DNA of 64,000 bases from Gremmenia infestans. Taxonomy: Eukaryota > Ascomycota > Leotiomycetes > Helotiales > Hamatocanthoscyphaceae. Each line of letters opens with the position of its first letter. The first letter of the stretch is position 1. The notes under the pieces were generated by a model, which ran no database searches, was not told the DNA's origin, and was given only the letters and a program-made list of their open reading frames with translations. Where the stretch lies: assembly GCA_032629725.1 (NCBI GenBank), contig JAFEVB010000036.1:62001-126000 (forward strand). Reading direction: 5' to 3'. Positions 1-11,510 of this stretch are shown here, in pieces. A program made the translations under genes and the position numbers.

Positions 1-1
1 G

Positions 2-424
2 AGTAGGATAGGAGACATGACGCCCACTCAGACCACAACCACAACCACGCTCTGCTACCCTCCTCAAGCCATACCAAAGCACGACTCCGAGCCTCGGGAC
101 CCAAGTACAACTCCGCGCGACAGAAGCTACACTCCGTTTTCAATGGCTAGTGCCGCGGATGCAGATCGTGAAATCATGCCCCTCGCTTACACAGACGCCG
201 CACCTTCGGCCCGTCCGCGCTCACTCAGCAAGGCGCGCTCTATGCCTAATCTGCGCGGTGTCGCTCCAACTGGCCCTGGTTCGACAACAGGAACCGGAGA
301 GCGCGGGAAGGAGCGGGAGCGGGGAGAGGATGGGATGGCTGGGCGCTTGAGACGGAGTGGGTTGTTCGGTGCATTTGGGAGTGTAAGGGAGGCTTGGGGG
401 CGGAAGAAGGGGAGGAAAAATTGA
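2..424 (+). CDS. 3' end of an unidentified protein, cut by the window edge
   Basis: The reading frame is open from the first bases of the window to a TGA at 422-424, so this is probably the last exon of a gene that starts upstream. An ATG at 17 lies in frame, but nothing shows that it is the true start. The visible part, about 140 residues, is low in complexity: a Thr-rich start, a Ser/Arg segment with the phrase SKARSMPNLRG, a Gly/Arg/Glu-rich linker and a very basic end (WGRKKGRKN). No domain is recognised. The basic tail may be a nuclear or nucleic-acid-binding segment, which is inference only. Downstream is a G-rich 3' region with GATGTG repeats. Confidence 0.5.
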   Translation, partial: SRIGDMTPTQTTTTTTLCYPPQAIPKHDSEPRDPSTTPRDRSYTPFSMASAADADREIMPLAYTDAAPSARPRSLSKARSMPNLRGVAPTGPGSTTGTGERGKERERGEDGMAGRLRRSGLFGAFGSVREAWGRKKGRKN

Positions 425-1225
425 GTTGGTAGAATAGATGGAGCTTGGGATCGGAGGTGGATTAGATGTGGATGTGGATGTGGATGTGGAGTGGGGTTTC
501 TGGCGTTTGTTTAGGGAGGGCTTTATTGTATATTCAGCGAGTGAGCGAAATGACCTGTCTGTTTCTTATCTTGGTGTTGGATATATATGTCATGATAGAT
601 GTATGTTGTAGCTAGCTTACTTGGTGTGTGTAAAGCAGATTGATTGTTCGGTATAGTGTATATGCATGCGACGTTGTGGGGTGGGTAAAGTGGGTGGAGT
701 GAGTGGAGTGGAGTGAAGATGGAGAGGGGAGTACGGTACCGTGCCAAGACATTGGTCGTCAACATACATACACACATACAGTATATATAAGAATTGCGAT
801 TATACCTTAAGCGGGTAGGTAGGTATTACACTTACTATTACTAACTTAACTTAACTTGGCGTCTCGTTTAGCATCGTAGGTAGGTAGAATTTTGATATGG
901 ATGGAAGCTGTGCTGTGGATGTGCAAGCGGTGCGGTTTATTGTTTTGGGGGGGAGGGGGGAGGTTGTGTGTGGAGAAGGTTACGCAGCTACCAAGGATAT
1001 ATAGTAATCTTACTACGAGATATTTTTTTAGTGGGGGCACGTACAGTACGGTCTCAGACATGGAAAATATTATGTATGCGGTTTCAGGCATTAAATGTAC
1101 AACTTTACTGTACAGGTGCTGTACTGTATGAGTAAGAGTCTTTTGCCGTGAAAACTCCACTCCAGCTTCAACATCCAAAAACACATAAATTATCATCGCA
1201 GCAAACCATAGGTATATTTTCTAAT
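425..1225. other. Intergenic region between two 3' ends
   Basis: No gene is seen in about 800 bp between the left-edge gene (plus) and the HAD hydrolase (minus), so this is a convergent 3' region. It holds a GATGTG hexamer repeat near 465-490, G-rich GTGGAGTGA-type repeats near 676-715, and TAGGTAGG / CTTAACTTAA motifs near 812-890. Short open frames here lack fungal codon bias. Confidence 0.6.
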
Positions 1226-2605
1226 TCAAAGCTTGCTGGATGAAGGAATTCTCGGCTCAACAGCAACCCGAGGATGCGACCCCGCCAACTCCAACCCCGT
1301 AATGGCCTCCAATTCATCGACTGCTTCAAACGCCCTCCCTAGGTTCACCTTCAGCGTCCTGAATCCCGTCCGCCTCCCCGCCTTGAGATTCTCCCCGATA
1401 TCATCGAGGAATAGCACGTCTTCCGCCTGCACTTCTCCGCTACCACAAGCCCTCGAAAAGGCATCGACCTCCCGCAACGCCAGGTTGTAGATCTCTGGCT
1501 CGGGTTTGCGGAGCCCGACGTGTGCCGAGGAGATGAAGACGTCGAAGAAGGTGTGCAGTTCATGCAGGGAATCGGAGTATGGGTGCGAGGGCGGGAAGAT
1601 GACGGTGTTGGAGAGGGCGGCTATGATGTATTTACCGCTTTTTTTTAGTTTGTCGAGCGCCGGATACATCCATGGGTCTTGGTCGCGGGATGCGCGCATC
1701 ATTGACCAGTAGAGCTGCTCGACGTCCATATCGGGAAGTGGGGGGATGGGTGTGTTGGGATCTGTTGAGTTGGGTTAGGTTATGTCAAGTTATGTCAAGT
1801 TGGTATGAAATGGTATGGGACGAGTAATCTCGAGGAAGTAGAGATGGATTGGCTTACGCTTGTTTTGGTAAAAGGAGCGCCAGAGGTCGGGGTTGTGCAG
1901 ATCCTTGTGGAAGGCGCGGAAGAAGTGGGAGTCGAGGAGGATTTCGCCGCGTTCAAGAGCTTGCCATGTGCCGGTGGGAGCGGTGGATGATATGGAGTAG
2001 TTTACCCAGCCGGGGGGGATGGAGAGGGAGAGTTCGTAGTCGAGGATTGCTTGGAAGGGGGAGACGACCTGGAGGGTACTTGTCAGTTGGGGCTGGAGTT
2101 AATAAGAGCGGAATGGGAGGAATTCAAATGTATTTGGGGTGCGAAGGAATAATAGAGAAATGTGGTTGTGTGGTGAAGAAGTGTTGTGAGATGAGGATGA
2201 CTTGGGCGTTGTCTTTGGAGCTGGGGTGTAAGGTGACGTAGGTGAGGTTTATACATTAAGCTCGCTTGCTTGATAATTGAATAGTATGGAGGAATTACAA
2301 TTCAATCAAAATTCCAAATAGTACCAGGGATTCTTGTTACCAAGGTCTGAGCGCTGGTAGAGATCTTGAAGTGAACGCAAGTGCCGTGAACTATCAAGCA
2401 GCAATTCTGGGCTATGGGACTAAAACAATCCCCAATGCTTGTAAAACAGAAAGATTCGTAGGGTCTAAAAAGGAAATGGAAAATCAAAAAATCTTCGTAC
2501 ACAAACTCCCCCAATATCAAATAATCTAGACTTATTGTTAGCTGGTATGAAAATAGTGGGGTCAATAGGACTTTACAAAACTTTTGGCTGCTTTGCTGAA
2601 GCCAT
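1226..2605 (-). CDS. HAD-superfamily hydrolase (ACAD10/epoxide-hydrolase N-terminal-like), four exons
   Basis: Proposed exons are 2605-2577, 2525-2501, 2068-1858 and 1761-1226, giving 266 residues. The start is ATGGCTTCAGCAAAG. The first two short exons create the phosphatase loop KVLLFDIGGVC (nucleophile Asp13), which no single open frame shows. Later motifs follow in order: SPFQAILDYE (cap region), AALSN (motif II Ser), GLRKPEPEIY (motif III Lys) and LFLDDIGENL (acidic motif IV). This is the haloacid-dehalogenase set as seen in ACAD10 and soluble epoxide hydrolase N-domains; Gly-Gly after the first Asp instead of a second Asp is usual there. The substrate is unknown. Introns 1 and 3 are 51 and 96 nt, but intron 2 is 432 nt, long for this window. 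It is convergent with the left-edge gene and divergent from RPL5. Confidence 0.85.
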
Positions 2606-2918
2606 GACTGCGCCTGTAGCGTCTACTTTGAATACAAAGTCCCAACTGGATGATTTTCGTATAATATACAAAGATAGATCACAAAATAAGGAAGGAAGGA
2701 TGTCAATATGAACCTCGGCTTGGCTCCGGCATTTCATTCATTTGGTCACATGACTAGTCGTGCCCCTCCATCGAACTGTTGATCAAAATCTACGCTAGCG
2801 GCACGCGCTAAGAAGTTTCGCACACATCTCAATATTAAGAAAAACCTCAAAGTTCTTTCCGTTCTTCTCTCCTCAACCTACATCGACAATCCAGCAATAG
2901 TGCGGCTAATCTTTCAAG
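2606..2918. promoter_or_regulatory. Shared divergent promoter region of the HAD hydrolase and RPL5 genes
   Basis: This 313-bp gap separates two divergent start codons (2605 minus, 2919 plus). It must hold both 5' leaders. The RPL5 side is pyrimidine-rich just before the start (CTTTCCGTTCTTCTCTCC), as is common for fungal ribosomal protein genes. No defined operator was identified. Confidence 0.6.
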
Positions 2919-4033
2919 ATGGTAAGTTCTAATTATTATCCCGATATCTGCCTCTGCGCGGATCCTACACATGAGAGTCTTCAATGAAGAAGTCCTCCAA
3001 GAGCAGAAATGCTTATAGTCCATGCAAGATGTTCGGACTTAGATTCTGAAATGCCAATTGCTGACTTGAGGATGACAGCCTTTCACCAAGCTGGTCAAGA
3101 ACTCGGCCTACTACAGGTAAGTATCCTCCTCTCCTCTCCCTCCCTCAACTTCGCAGACTCTAATCCTTTACCTACAGTCGTTATCAAACCAAGTACAAGC
3201 GCCGTCGTTCCGGAAAGACCGATTACTACGCACGCAAGCGTCTCATCACCCAAGCCAAGAACAAGTACAATGCGCCAAAGTACCGCCTCGTCGTCCGATT
3301 CACCAATCGCGACATTGTCATGCAGATTGTGACCTCTGAGATCACTGGTGACAAGGTCTTCGCTGCCGCCTACTCCCACGAGCTCAAGGCCTATGGCATT
3401 GAGCACGGTCTTACCAACTGGGCCGCCGCATACTGCACTGGCCTCCTGATCGCCCGTCGTGTTCTCAAGAAGCTCGGCATGGATGAGGATTTCGCTGGTG
3501 TTGAGGAGGCTGATGGAGAGTACAACCTTACTGAGGCTTCAGAGGGCGAGGGCCGACGACCATTCAAGGCTTTCCTCGATGTCGGTCTTCAACGCACTTC
3601 AACTGGTGCCCGTATCTTCGGTGCCATGAAGGGTGCTTCCGATGGTGGTATCCTCATTCCCCACTCGGAGAATCGATTCCCAGGATTCGACATGGAGACC
3701 AAGGAGCTTGACGCCGATACCCTCCGCAAATACATCTTCGCCGGACACGTCGCAGAGTACATGGAGACTCTTGCCGATGACGATGAGGAGCGATACAAGT
3801 CCCAATTCCAGGGCTACATCGACGATGAGATAGAGGCTGAGGGTCTGGAGGAGCTGTACCAGGAGGCACACAAGCAAATCCGTGCTGACCCCTTCAAGAA
3901 GGTCGATGGGGCTGGTGAGTCGAAGACCAAGGAGGAGTACAAGCAGGAGTCGCTCAAGTTCAAGGGCCACAAGTTGTCGAAGGAGCAAAAGATGGAGAGA
4001 GTCAAGGCCAAGATTGCCGAGCTCAAGGAATAA
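2919..4033 (+). CDS. rpl5: 60S ribosomal protein L5 (uL18)
   Basis: Exons are 2919-2921 (the ATG alone), 3079-3116 and 3178-4033, giving 298 residues, the usual length for eukaryotic L5. The N-terminus after splicing reads MPFTKLVKNSAYYSRYQTK, which is diagnostic of uL18. NRDIVMQIV, GLTNWAAAYCTGLL, ARIFGAMKGASDGG and a Lys/Glu-rich end follow. L5 binds 5S rRNA with L11 and enters the 60S central protuberance. Introns of 157 and 61 nt sit in the first 45 nt of coding sequence, a pattern typical of fungal ribosomal protein genes, where early introns often affect expression. Coding sequence is strongly biased to C/G-ending codons, as expected for a highly expressed gene. Confidence 0.97.
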
Positions 4034-5375
4034 GCTTTCTGCTTCTCTGCTGCACTTTTGTATCACGCATCTTGCTTTGGGGTTGGGACATGGACGTCAT
4101 GAGGCGTTCATTGATATTTGCAGAATAGAAAATTGATGCTGATGACTCCCAAACAAAGCTTATGGGGATTTCGTGAGACGACACAGCCACTGCTACTTAC
4201 AGGTATGCTCACTGAACTGAACAGAAAGCGGTACCAGTTTTGAATGAATGATACAAGCGGAATAATGGCACAGGCCGTGTTGTGTCGACCAATAGCTGTA
4301 GTAGCATTACTTATCCGGTAAAGGGGAAACGCTAAGCAAGCGTTACCGCCGTCAAGTTCCTAGCCTAGGTAGCTCTAGCCGAGCTGGACCCATGCGCGTT
4401 GATTACAGTACTGCCCATTTTAGGTTTAAATAATCCATTTTTGAAAAGTATATACCGTATTTGCCCAATTAAGTGACTAGGAATAATATTTAGATACCGC
4501 AGCTAAGCGCAGATCACTTGGAGAATTATCACCGTAGATCTTTATAGGGAAAATGGGGCTTTCATTGGGTCTCGGCTGCACGGAGTAGTAGCTTACATAC
4601 TGGGGAGGCGAAAACAAAGAAGAAGCTCGAATGGGATGGATGGTAACAGTGGCTGATTAATGATGATTAATTATTTAATACAACTATAATTTATGATCAG
4701 AGGAAGGAATACTCCGTAAAACAGCTGATCTCAAAGTCTTCATTCCGCTGCATTGATATAATTGATGTAATTACAAAATTCTACAGATCATGCTCTACAA
4801 TGATGCAACGGTGACCTGATCCTGATATTGATATGCCGCCAAGCCTGAGCTTTGACTTGATAGAGACAAGGCCCCGCCCCACCCCACAACAGGGACCTCT
4901 CAGTCCCCAGCGGAAAGTTGCCCATACGACATGATAGAAGTACCTTACCTTACTCGAGTGTGTCGTCTGTATAGTATGGGTATGGATACAGTACTTTACT
5001 AGTACCATACGAACCTATCAACATACCAACCTACCAAACCTACCATACCAATCAATAATACCACCATTTTCCTCCTCCTCCTCCTCCTCCTCATTCTTCC
5101 CATCGAATCACAAACTACGAAATACGATCAGCTGCCACATTAAACTCAATTACAAACACAGCATAAAACCCCCTCTACTACAGTAGCATAGCGCCAAATG
5201 CCTCCTCACCAGCCTCACTTCTTGTAATCCACCAACCATTTCATTCTGGAATGGCCGATGCTGCTGAGCTGAGCAGAATACTCTGTCGCCATCCACGATA
5301 ACATCGTCCCCTCCACGAATAACAAATATATTCCCTTGTACCGATCCGCAAGCTCAATTCGATCCCTCTTCCATC
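4034..5375. other. Intergenic region: RPL5 3' end and long leader/promoter of the LRR gene
   Basis: No gene is seen in this 1.3 kb. The first part is moderately AT-rich. Near 5000-5060 are CCTACC/ACCATACC repeats and at 5071-5092 a (CCT)7 microsatellite. The last 250 bp are C/T-rich and probably form the promoter and 5' untranslated region of the downstream gene. Confidence 0.6.
5071..5092. repeat. (CCT)7 microsatellite
   Basis: Seven uninterrupted CCT units about 280 bp upstream of the LRR-gene start codon. Polypyrimidine tracts are common in fungal promoters. Confidence 0.9.
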
Positions 5376-8300
5376 ATGGAGCGTCTTCACGGTGTTGACA
5401 TCTCATGGATGACCAACCACAGCTCCACCAAAGGTACGTTGATATCGTGGCCCGCAGTCACTGCGACGAATCCCACGCCCGAGTTATAGTTCTTACATGG
5501 GATACTTCACCGCGGTATCTGCTGTACCACCGTCGTTGCGTCCTTCTCTATCAAATGCTAACAATCTTTTCTCCATCGTAGATCATTCCAAGTCCCATCC
5601 TGCCTCTCCCACCTCGGTCAACGAGCCCAAGTCGACACAGAATGGAAATTCACACCCCGAAGATACAGCCTCGTTACCGAAGACCATACTCAGAAGACCG
5701 AGTTTTCCAAAGAGCGGCTCATCCTCCGAGAAGACGGCAATCGTGAATGGAAACACTATATCCCCAACTCCTTCACGCCGCAACTCATGGCTCTCCAGCA
5801 TCTCCTCCAAGTTCTCCCCAGGCGCGCACAACAACCACACCCCCCCTGGCAGCCCTACAATACCAGAATCTGATGCGCAAGAGGGTCCTATTCCTACTGG
5901 TCCGAGCGCTCCAAAGAATGCAATTCTTCAACCTGGGGTGAAGGGAAATGGCGATGCACCATACACCCCGGCCCAACCTAAATCCGCACAGCCTAATTTC
6001 CTACAGAGTGCTCTACGCAGGTTATCATCTTCTGGCGGAGTGCAGATGGCTGCTAACCACAAGGGACCTCAACATGGCTTGTGCCAACGGAGGGTGTTGA
6101 ACGTAGACCAGCATCGTGAACGATGCCATATCTCAGATCTTGACTTGTCGAAATTACGGCGGGTGGCTTTCTGTGTTGATGTGGAAATCGCCAGTGGGCC
6201 TCGATACCATGACGACGATCTGGTTGAAGACAAGGAGCTAAAGGAGAAAAAGATGAAGGTAGCTGAGCAGGGCGAGGGCGATGCGTTGAAGCACCCACAG
6301 GAAGTTCAAAATGAGAAGGAAGAGCACGGCGTGGTAAAAGGCGTCAATGCAGATCTACCCAAAGAACCACCAGCCACTACAACCGAGGTAAAGGACGATT
6401 CAACAACGGCCGAAAAGGATAGCAAGAAGAAAGAGAAGAAGAAGCGGAGTGAAGAAGAGAGGAAGGCTCGCAAAGAGAAGAAACGAAAGCTGGCAGAGGC
6501 CAATGGGACGATTCCCGTTGAGCTTGTTTTGAATGGGAGTGAGAGCTCTTTAGCAAGCTTTCTCACCGGACCTGGGACACCGAAAACGCAGGCTTCACCT
6601 ACCACGAATCCCGTGCGCATCTATAGAAGATGTTGTCAACTCCGAGAAACGCCAATATTGAAAAGGGTCGCCGAGCAATTAGCAGCTGCTACCTCCGCGC
6701 TGGGTGTGGTCAGCAAGTTGGACCTCACAGGTTACTGGCTTCAACTGCCTGATCTTATTACCTTGGGTGATTACTTGGCTGTAGTCCCTGTCAAAGAAAT
6801 CATAATGGAAAACTGTGGTCTGACCGATGAAGGTGTCCGCGTCATTCTGGCTGGCTTGTTAGCAGCGAAATATCCCGATTACGGCAGGAGGTTCAAACCC
6901 TTGAAGGAAGGGGAGGTCCCACAAGGTGGCTATGTGGAGCGAGTGGTTTTCAAGAACAATCACAAGGTTGGACGAGATGGTTGGCGGTACATATGCCTAT
7001 TCATTAATATGTGTCGCTCACTAAAGTGCATGGATTTATCGCAAATACCCTTTCCACAACCACTACCAGCAACAACACCACAACCTGCTTCGGGTATTCT
7101 CGGTCATCATCTTCATCGAACCTGTTCGGCTTCTTCCACCCCGGATGTATCATGCCTCCTATGCAAAGCGCTCGGTGAACGTTTAGCAAGCAGAGATCTC
7201 GAGTTATTAAACCTTGCCGAGACCGGTATGACCACTGAGCAGCTTGGAGGCCTCATAGATGGTGCCATCAAGTCCGGATTACGTCGTCTCGGAATTGCCG
7301 GAAACAATATAACACCTGAAGGCATGCAACATGTTGCTCGCTTCCTCCGAGACGGCAACTGTGAGGGCCTTGATCTTGGCGGGAATGATTTGAAAGATCA
7401 ATTGGGTGTTATTTCTGACGCTTTGAATGATGGCAACGGGCTGTACGCCCTCAGTCTTGCAGATTGCAGCCTAACTCCTGATTCGTTATGGGCTTTGTTC
7501 CCTACGCTGGTCAAGCTGAGGAATTTCCGATTTATTGATTTGTCGCAAAATCACTCGTTGTTTGATACTCAGCCTAGTGCGCTCTCGTTGCTTAGAAGGT
7601 GTGTTATATCCCTTTTCTATGGTCAATTGTCAAGTTTGCATGCCGACTGGTGGTTATCGATTTCTTGACTGGGAAGTTGGTGCGGCTGCGTATTGCGGCT
7701 CAAGTCTGCCTTATGTCAGACCAACCTTCCAACGAGGCGGATATACCCCTGAGCAATCTCAGCCTTACCACACCAAGTCAGACCACTTTTGAATTGTCAT
7801 CAATCTAGTGCCGGATTAAATCTCCTTGTGCATTCATCGTGCAGCTGTCAAAAAAATTGGTGACATAATGCTTACACAACACAGATACTTACCTAAAATC
7901 CCCATGTTGAAACGAATACACCTGACCGACGTCTCCATGACACCCGAACAGGCTATTGCACTTGCAGAAATCCTTCCTGAGAGTCGTACACTGGCCCATG
8001 TAAATTTGATGGAGAACCCTCAATTAGTAGCCCTATCTGATGCCAAAGACGAAGACGGCCAAGAAGAAGCATGCGCTCTGTATGCCTCGCTTATGGCAGC
8101 AGTACGCGTATCGCACAGCATCATCTGCATCGATATTGAAGTTCCGTCCATTAATTCGAGCGAAGTCGTAAGAGCGCTAGCGAAACAAGTCGTTGCTTAC
8201 TGCCTACGTAATATGGAACATGGAACAGTCGCAGAGACCAGTCAGGCTGCGGCTACAATATCAGAGCCTCACGGCGGTGAAAAAGCGGTTGCTGTACCGG

Positions 8301-9352
8301 ACGTACTATTGCATCTTGTCGGACATCTCGAAGGGTTCCAGGATGATGAAAGTGATGACGAACCGGCACCAAACGAGGACTATGTTATTGGAGGAAGTGG
8401 TGTAGTCAAGGCATTGGGTATTTGTCTGCGCAATAGAGGCAATGACTTGAGGAGACCGTCTGGAGATCGTACCCTCTCAGATTTCTCAGATAGTGGCAGC
8501 GGTTCGGCGACACCGAAAACCCCTGTCAGTGGTGGCAAGGCCAAGGATATGTCAAAGAACCTACTCGAAAGTGCACGAAAAATACGAGCGCGATTACAGC
8601 CTACTTTGCTGAAAGAATCGCGCTCCGACGACCGTGCCAACTATCGTAAGTGCTTTACCGAAGCGATCTCAACTCACAACACTAACATGCATGCAGAACG
8701 CCTCTTATTCCTAGACCAGACCCTCGAAGGGATGATCAAACGTTTCGAGGACGAATACCCGGAGACGCGTATCCCCATGACTCTTACCTCGCCACCCCTA
8801 CCTCCAGCAAGTCCAATGGAGCATGGCATCGTCTCTGTAAACCACGAAGACGACACCACTAGCACTACGGGCTCTATAGAAGCCATGCACTTGGGAGATC
8901 CCACCGATGCGCTAGTATCCGACGATGAAGACCACAACGCGCTACGCCCCATGCTCTCGCGCCACAACTCAGACGTCTCACTTGCATCGCGCGCCCTTTC
9001 GGCAGAAGAGGGCCGCATGCACCGCTTCGGGGCGCGATTCCGGCACGATATGATCAAGCCGGAATTAGAAGACCACGCGCACGACACTGCCAGGATTGAG
9101 GACACGCCGCAGCATCTACAGTTGCTAAGGTCTATGGTTGAGGATCTTGGAGGCGAGGAGATAAAAGCGCGGCTTGAGCGTATTGGACAGGAAGCGGTGC
9201 TGAAGGAATTAAGTAACGAGGCTAGTCTCCTCAGACAGTGGTTGATGGAACAGGATCCGGAGGGGTGGGAGAAGTTTGTAGAGAGTCAGCAGGCGGCGCT
9301 GAGGAATAGGAATGTGAGCGGGTTGGCGCAGAGTTGTAGTGCTATTGAATGA
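5376..9352 (+). CDS. Large leucine-rich-repeat protein, PPP1R37-like, possible PP1 regulator
   Basis: Proposed exons are 5376-5433, 5582-7598, 7885-8645 and 8697-9352 (1,163 residues). All joins keep frame; the start reads MERLHGVDISWMTNHSSTK. Residues ~20-200 are Ser/Pro-rich and disordered. Near residue 212 is LRRVAF, which fits the RVxF docking motif for protein phosphatase 1, followed by FCVDVEIA and a long Lys/Glu-rich charged stretch. Ribonuclease-inhibitor-type leucine-rich repeats follow (for example LDLTGYWLQLPDL, LNLAETGMTTEQLGGL, LDLGGNDL, IHLTDVSMTPEQ). The C-terminus is Ser/acidic with helical segments. RVxF plus this repeat type is the layout of PPP1R37, so a PP1-associated role is inferred. 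The 286-nt intron at 7599-7884 is inferred from LRR continuity (SLLRR joined to YLPKIP). The last intron (51 nt) has no stop. Confidence 0.8.
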
Positions 9353-10487
9353 TAATTTTGGTGGTACTCTAGCGATTTTGCTTGCTTGCTTGCTTGCTTT
9401 GACTTTTGACTGTTGATTATTTTGGGAGTGAGAGAAAGAAAGGACGGAACGAATACCATAGTAGGCGCTGTTTGGTTTATTTACTTTACTAGCAACCTTG
9501 GCCTTGACTTTACGTTTTGAGCAAGGATGATTCATTCATATGCATGAAGCTGGCTTGACCTGACTTGGCTTGGGCTATCTATCTATCTCTGGCATAGTTG
9601 CGTGGGTATGGGTATGGGATATGGAGGATGGATGTTCAATTTTTATTTTTTTTGCTGGCTGGGAACGAACGAACGAACGTATAACAATCGAGTAAATACC
9701 CTATACTACTATGCAATGCAAAGCAAAGCTATTATCATCAACCGACTGAATGGAATGGATGATGAAGGCGTGAGTGAATGGATGAATGGATGGATGGATG
9801 GGTGGATGAACGAGCTTTACTCCGCCGATACTGTATGTAATAAAGAATTTCTTTCCTGGAAAAAAAATATTATGCAAACACTGGAATCTTGATTGATTGA
9901 CCGACGACCTGATGGATTGCTCTTTTCATTATAGAATAGACTGTGCCCCTCCCTATAGATAAACAAACAAACGCCAGACTGAATATCATATCATATTAAA
10001 TGCAATATGCCAATGCAAATCCCAAGGAGTAAAAGAGAGGGTTATGAAAAAACCTTATCCATCCACGTTCGCCACATCGAATTACCGCTGTTCGCCTCCG
10101 TCGGCATCAGCTTCGTATGGAAACGCCATGCTGTGCATGGCATGTCAACCTGACTCGACTCGTCTCGCCTCTTTGTATGGATGGGATGTAAGGCGAGGTG
10201 AGGCGAGGAAGGTAAGCACCGCACCGCACCGCACCGTATGCGGGAATCGGACTCGGAATCGGAATCCAGAATTTCATCTCCCATCCCATCCCATCTCATC
10301 TCATCTCATCTGAACCCCTGACCCTGCATTTCCACAATCCCTTTTCTCTTTTTCTTTCTCGTAATCCGCGCACGTGACTCAACCCAAACTTCCCTTCCTC
10401 CCAGAAAAAAAAACTCCGTGATCGAACTCGCATCCAATTCACTTCTCTTCTCTTCTCTTCTCTTTAAACCCAATTACAATTTTAAAG
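9353..10487. other. Convergent intergenic region dense in simple repeats
   Basis: This 1.1 kb separates the 3' ends of the LRR gene and the Ser-rich membrane protein gene. No gene is seen. It carries CTTG repeats (9381-9399), GAAC repeats (9665-9678), GATG-type repeats (9770-9805), (GCACC)4 near 10216, CCATC/TCATC repeats (10279-10311) and TCTTC repeats (10442-10463). Confidence 0.6.
10216..10311. repeat. Cluster of pentanucleotide tandem repeats
   Basis: A GCACC array near 10216-10236, GGAATC-like units near 10247-10266, and CCATC changing into TCATC units at 10279-10311. Neighbouring arrays of related pentamers suggest replication slippage. No gene overlaps. Confidence 0.8.
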
Positions 10488-11510
10488 TTAAGCAGTAGTC
10501 CTCCTTCCACTCCTGCTCTCCTCACAAGCCATACACACCCCTCCGCCGAAAACCCGCGTGTGCCGTCTCCAGCTCTCGTTTGGGTTGGTGCCGGTCCCGA
10601 GTTCGATTTGCTCCGTGACTTGGATTTCGTGCTGTGGCTGGGGATGGGGGGCTTGGGAGGTGTTCTGAAGGGTGTTTTGAGGGTGGGTGCGGGTTTGGGA
10701 TTGGGATTGCGAGTGAGGTGGAGGTGGAGGTGGAGGCATGATTGGGGATTTTGTGTAGGAGCGCCGCCGGGGGGAGGTGGTTGAGGGCGAGGGGTGGATT
10801 ATATATGTTGCTGTTGCTGTTGCTGTGGATGTGGAGGAGGCTTCTTCTTGGGATGATGTAGAGGTGGGGAGAAATGTAGATGGAGATGGGATTTCTGAGT
10901 ACGGGGGCATGGTAGCTGAATCGTAGGATACGGAAGTTGGTTTGGGGAATGCTGGGGCTCGTGGTAGGTGAGGCGGCAGTGGAGGGAACTTTTGGGACGC
11001 CGTGGTGCTGGTACTGGTGTAGGTTATTGGTGAGGAGGTCAGAGAGGTATTTTGTGATTGTGAATGTGATTGCGAGTGTAGGAAATCTTGGGTTGTATAT
11101 GAGGTTGAGGATTCGCTTTTCTGGCTGGATTGTGTGGATGATGAAGTCGTGATGAGCTGGTTCTTGGGTCTTGATGGTGGTGGTGGTGAGGCATTTTCGA
11201 CACTGACTCCCGCATTTGCGTTTGAGTTTGAGCTGGTGGTGTTTATGTTTGTCCCGGTAGTGAAATGTGGTGGTGATTTTGGCTGGATACGAGGCGCGGG
11301 GTTTAGCTGGTGAGATTGCAGCAACTTTTCCTCATTTGAATTTGAACCTGAACTCGAACATGAATTCGACATTGTTGCGATTGAAGAGAGGTTTCGGTTT
11401 CTACCACCGTTTTTCCGTCGTATGAATATGAATAGAAGTGTGATGGTGGCGCAGCCTATGAATAAGTAGATGTTGTCGGGCACGGACGTACTCTTGGACA
11501 GGACTGGCAT
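10488..11510 (-). CDS. Single-pass membrane protein with Ser/Thr/Pro-rich region and conserved Cys-containing tail
   Basis: An uninterrupted frame of 340 residues. After a short N-terminus a hydrophobic segment at about residues 14-31 (IYLFIGCATITLLFIFI) is followed by RRKNGGRNR, so a type-III/signal-anchor topology with the bulk in the cytosol is likely. The rest is low-complexity Ser, Thr, Pro and Gln, including a run of eight prolines and SQSQSQ repeats. The last 30 residues differ: SWRRHTRVFGGGVCMACEES has a compact, aromatic and Cys-x2-Cys composition, which I believe recurs at the C-terminus of uncharacterised fungal proteins (from memory, not searched). No function is assigned. Low-complexity DNA makes the start codon uncertain. 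Confidence 0.6.
   Translation of the reverse strand: MPVLSKSTSVPDNIYLFIGCATITLLFIFIRRKNGGRNRNLSSIATMSNSCSSSGSNSNEEKLLQSHQLNPAPRIQPKSPPHFTTGTNINTTSSNSNANAGVSVENASPPPPSRPKNQLITTSSSTQSSQKSESSTSYTTQDFLHSQSHSQSQNTSLTSSPITYTSTSTTASQKFPPLPPHLPRAPAFPKPTSVSYDSATMPPYSEIPSPSTFLPTSTSSQEEASSTSTATATATYIIHPSPSTTSPRRRSYTKSPIMPPPPPPPHSQSQSQTRTHPQNTLQNTSQAPHPQPQHEIQVTEQIELGTGTNPNESWRRHTRVFGGGVCMACEESRSGRRTTA

Noticed and set aside
2922..3078. Possible snoRNA in the first RPL5 intron
   Set aside because: Isolated CTGA and ATGA words are present, but no properly spaced C and D boxes with a terminal stem could be found.
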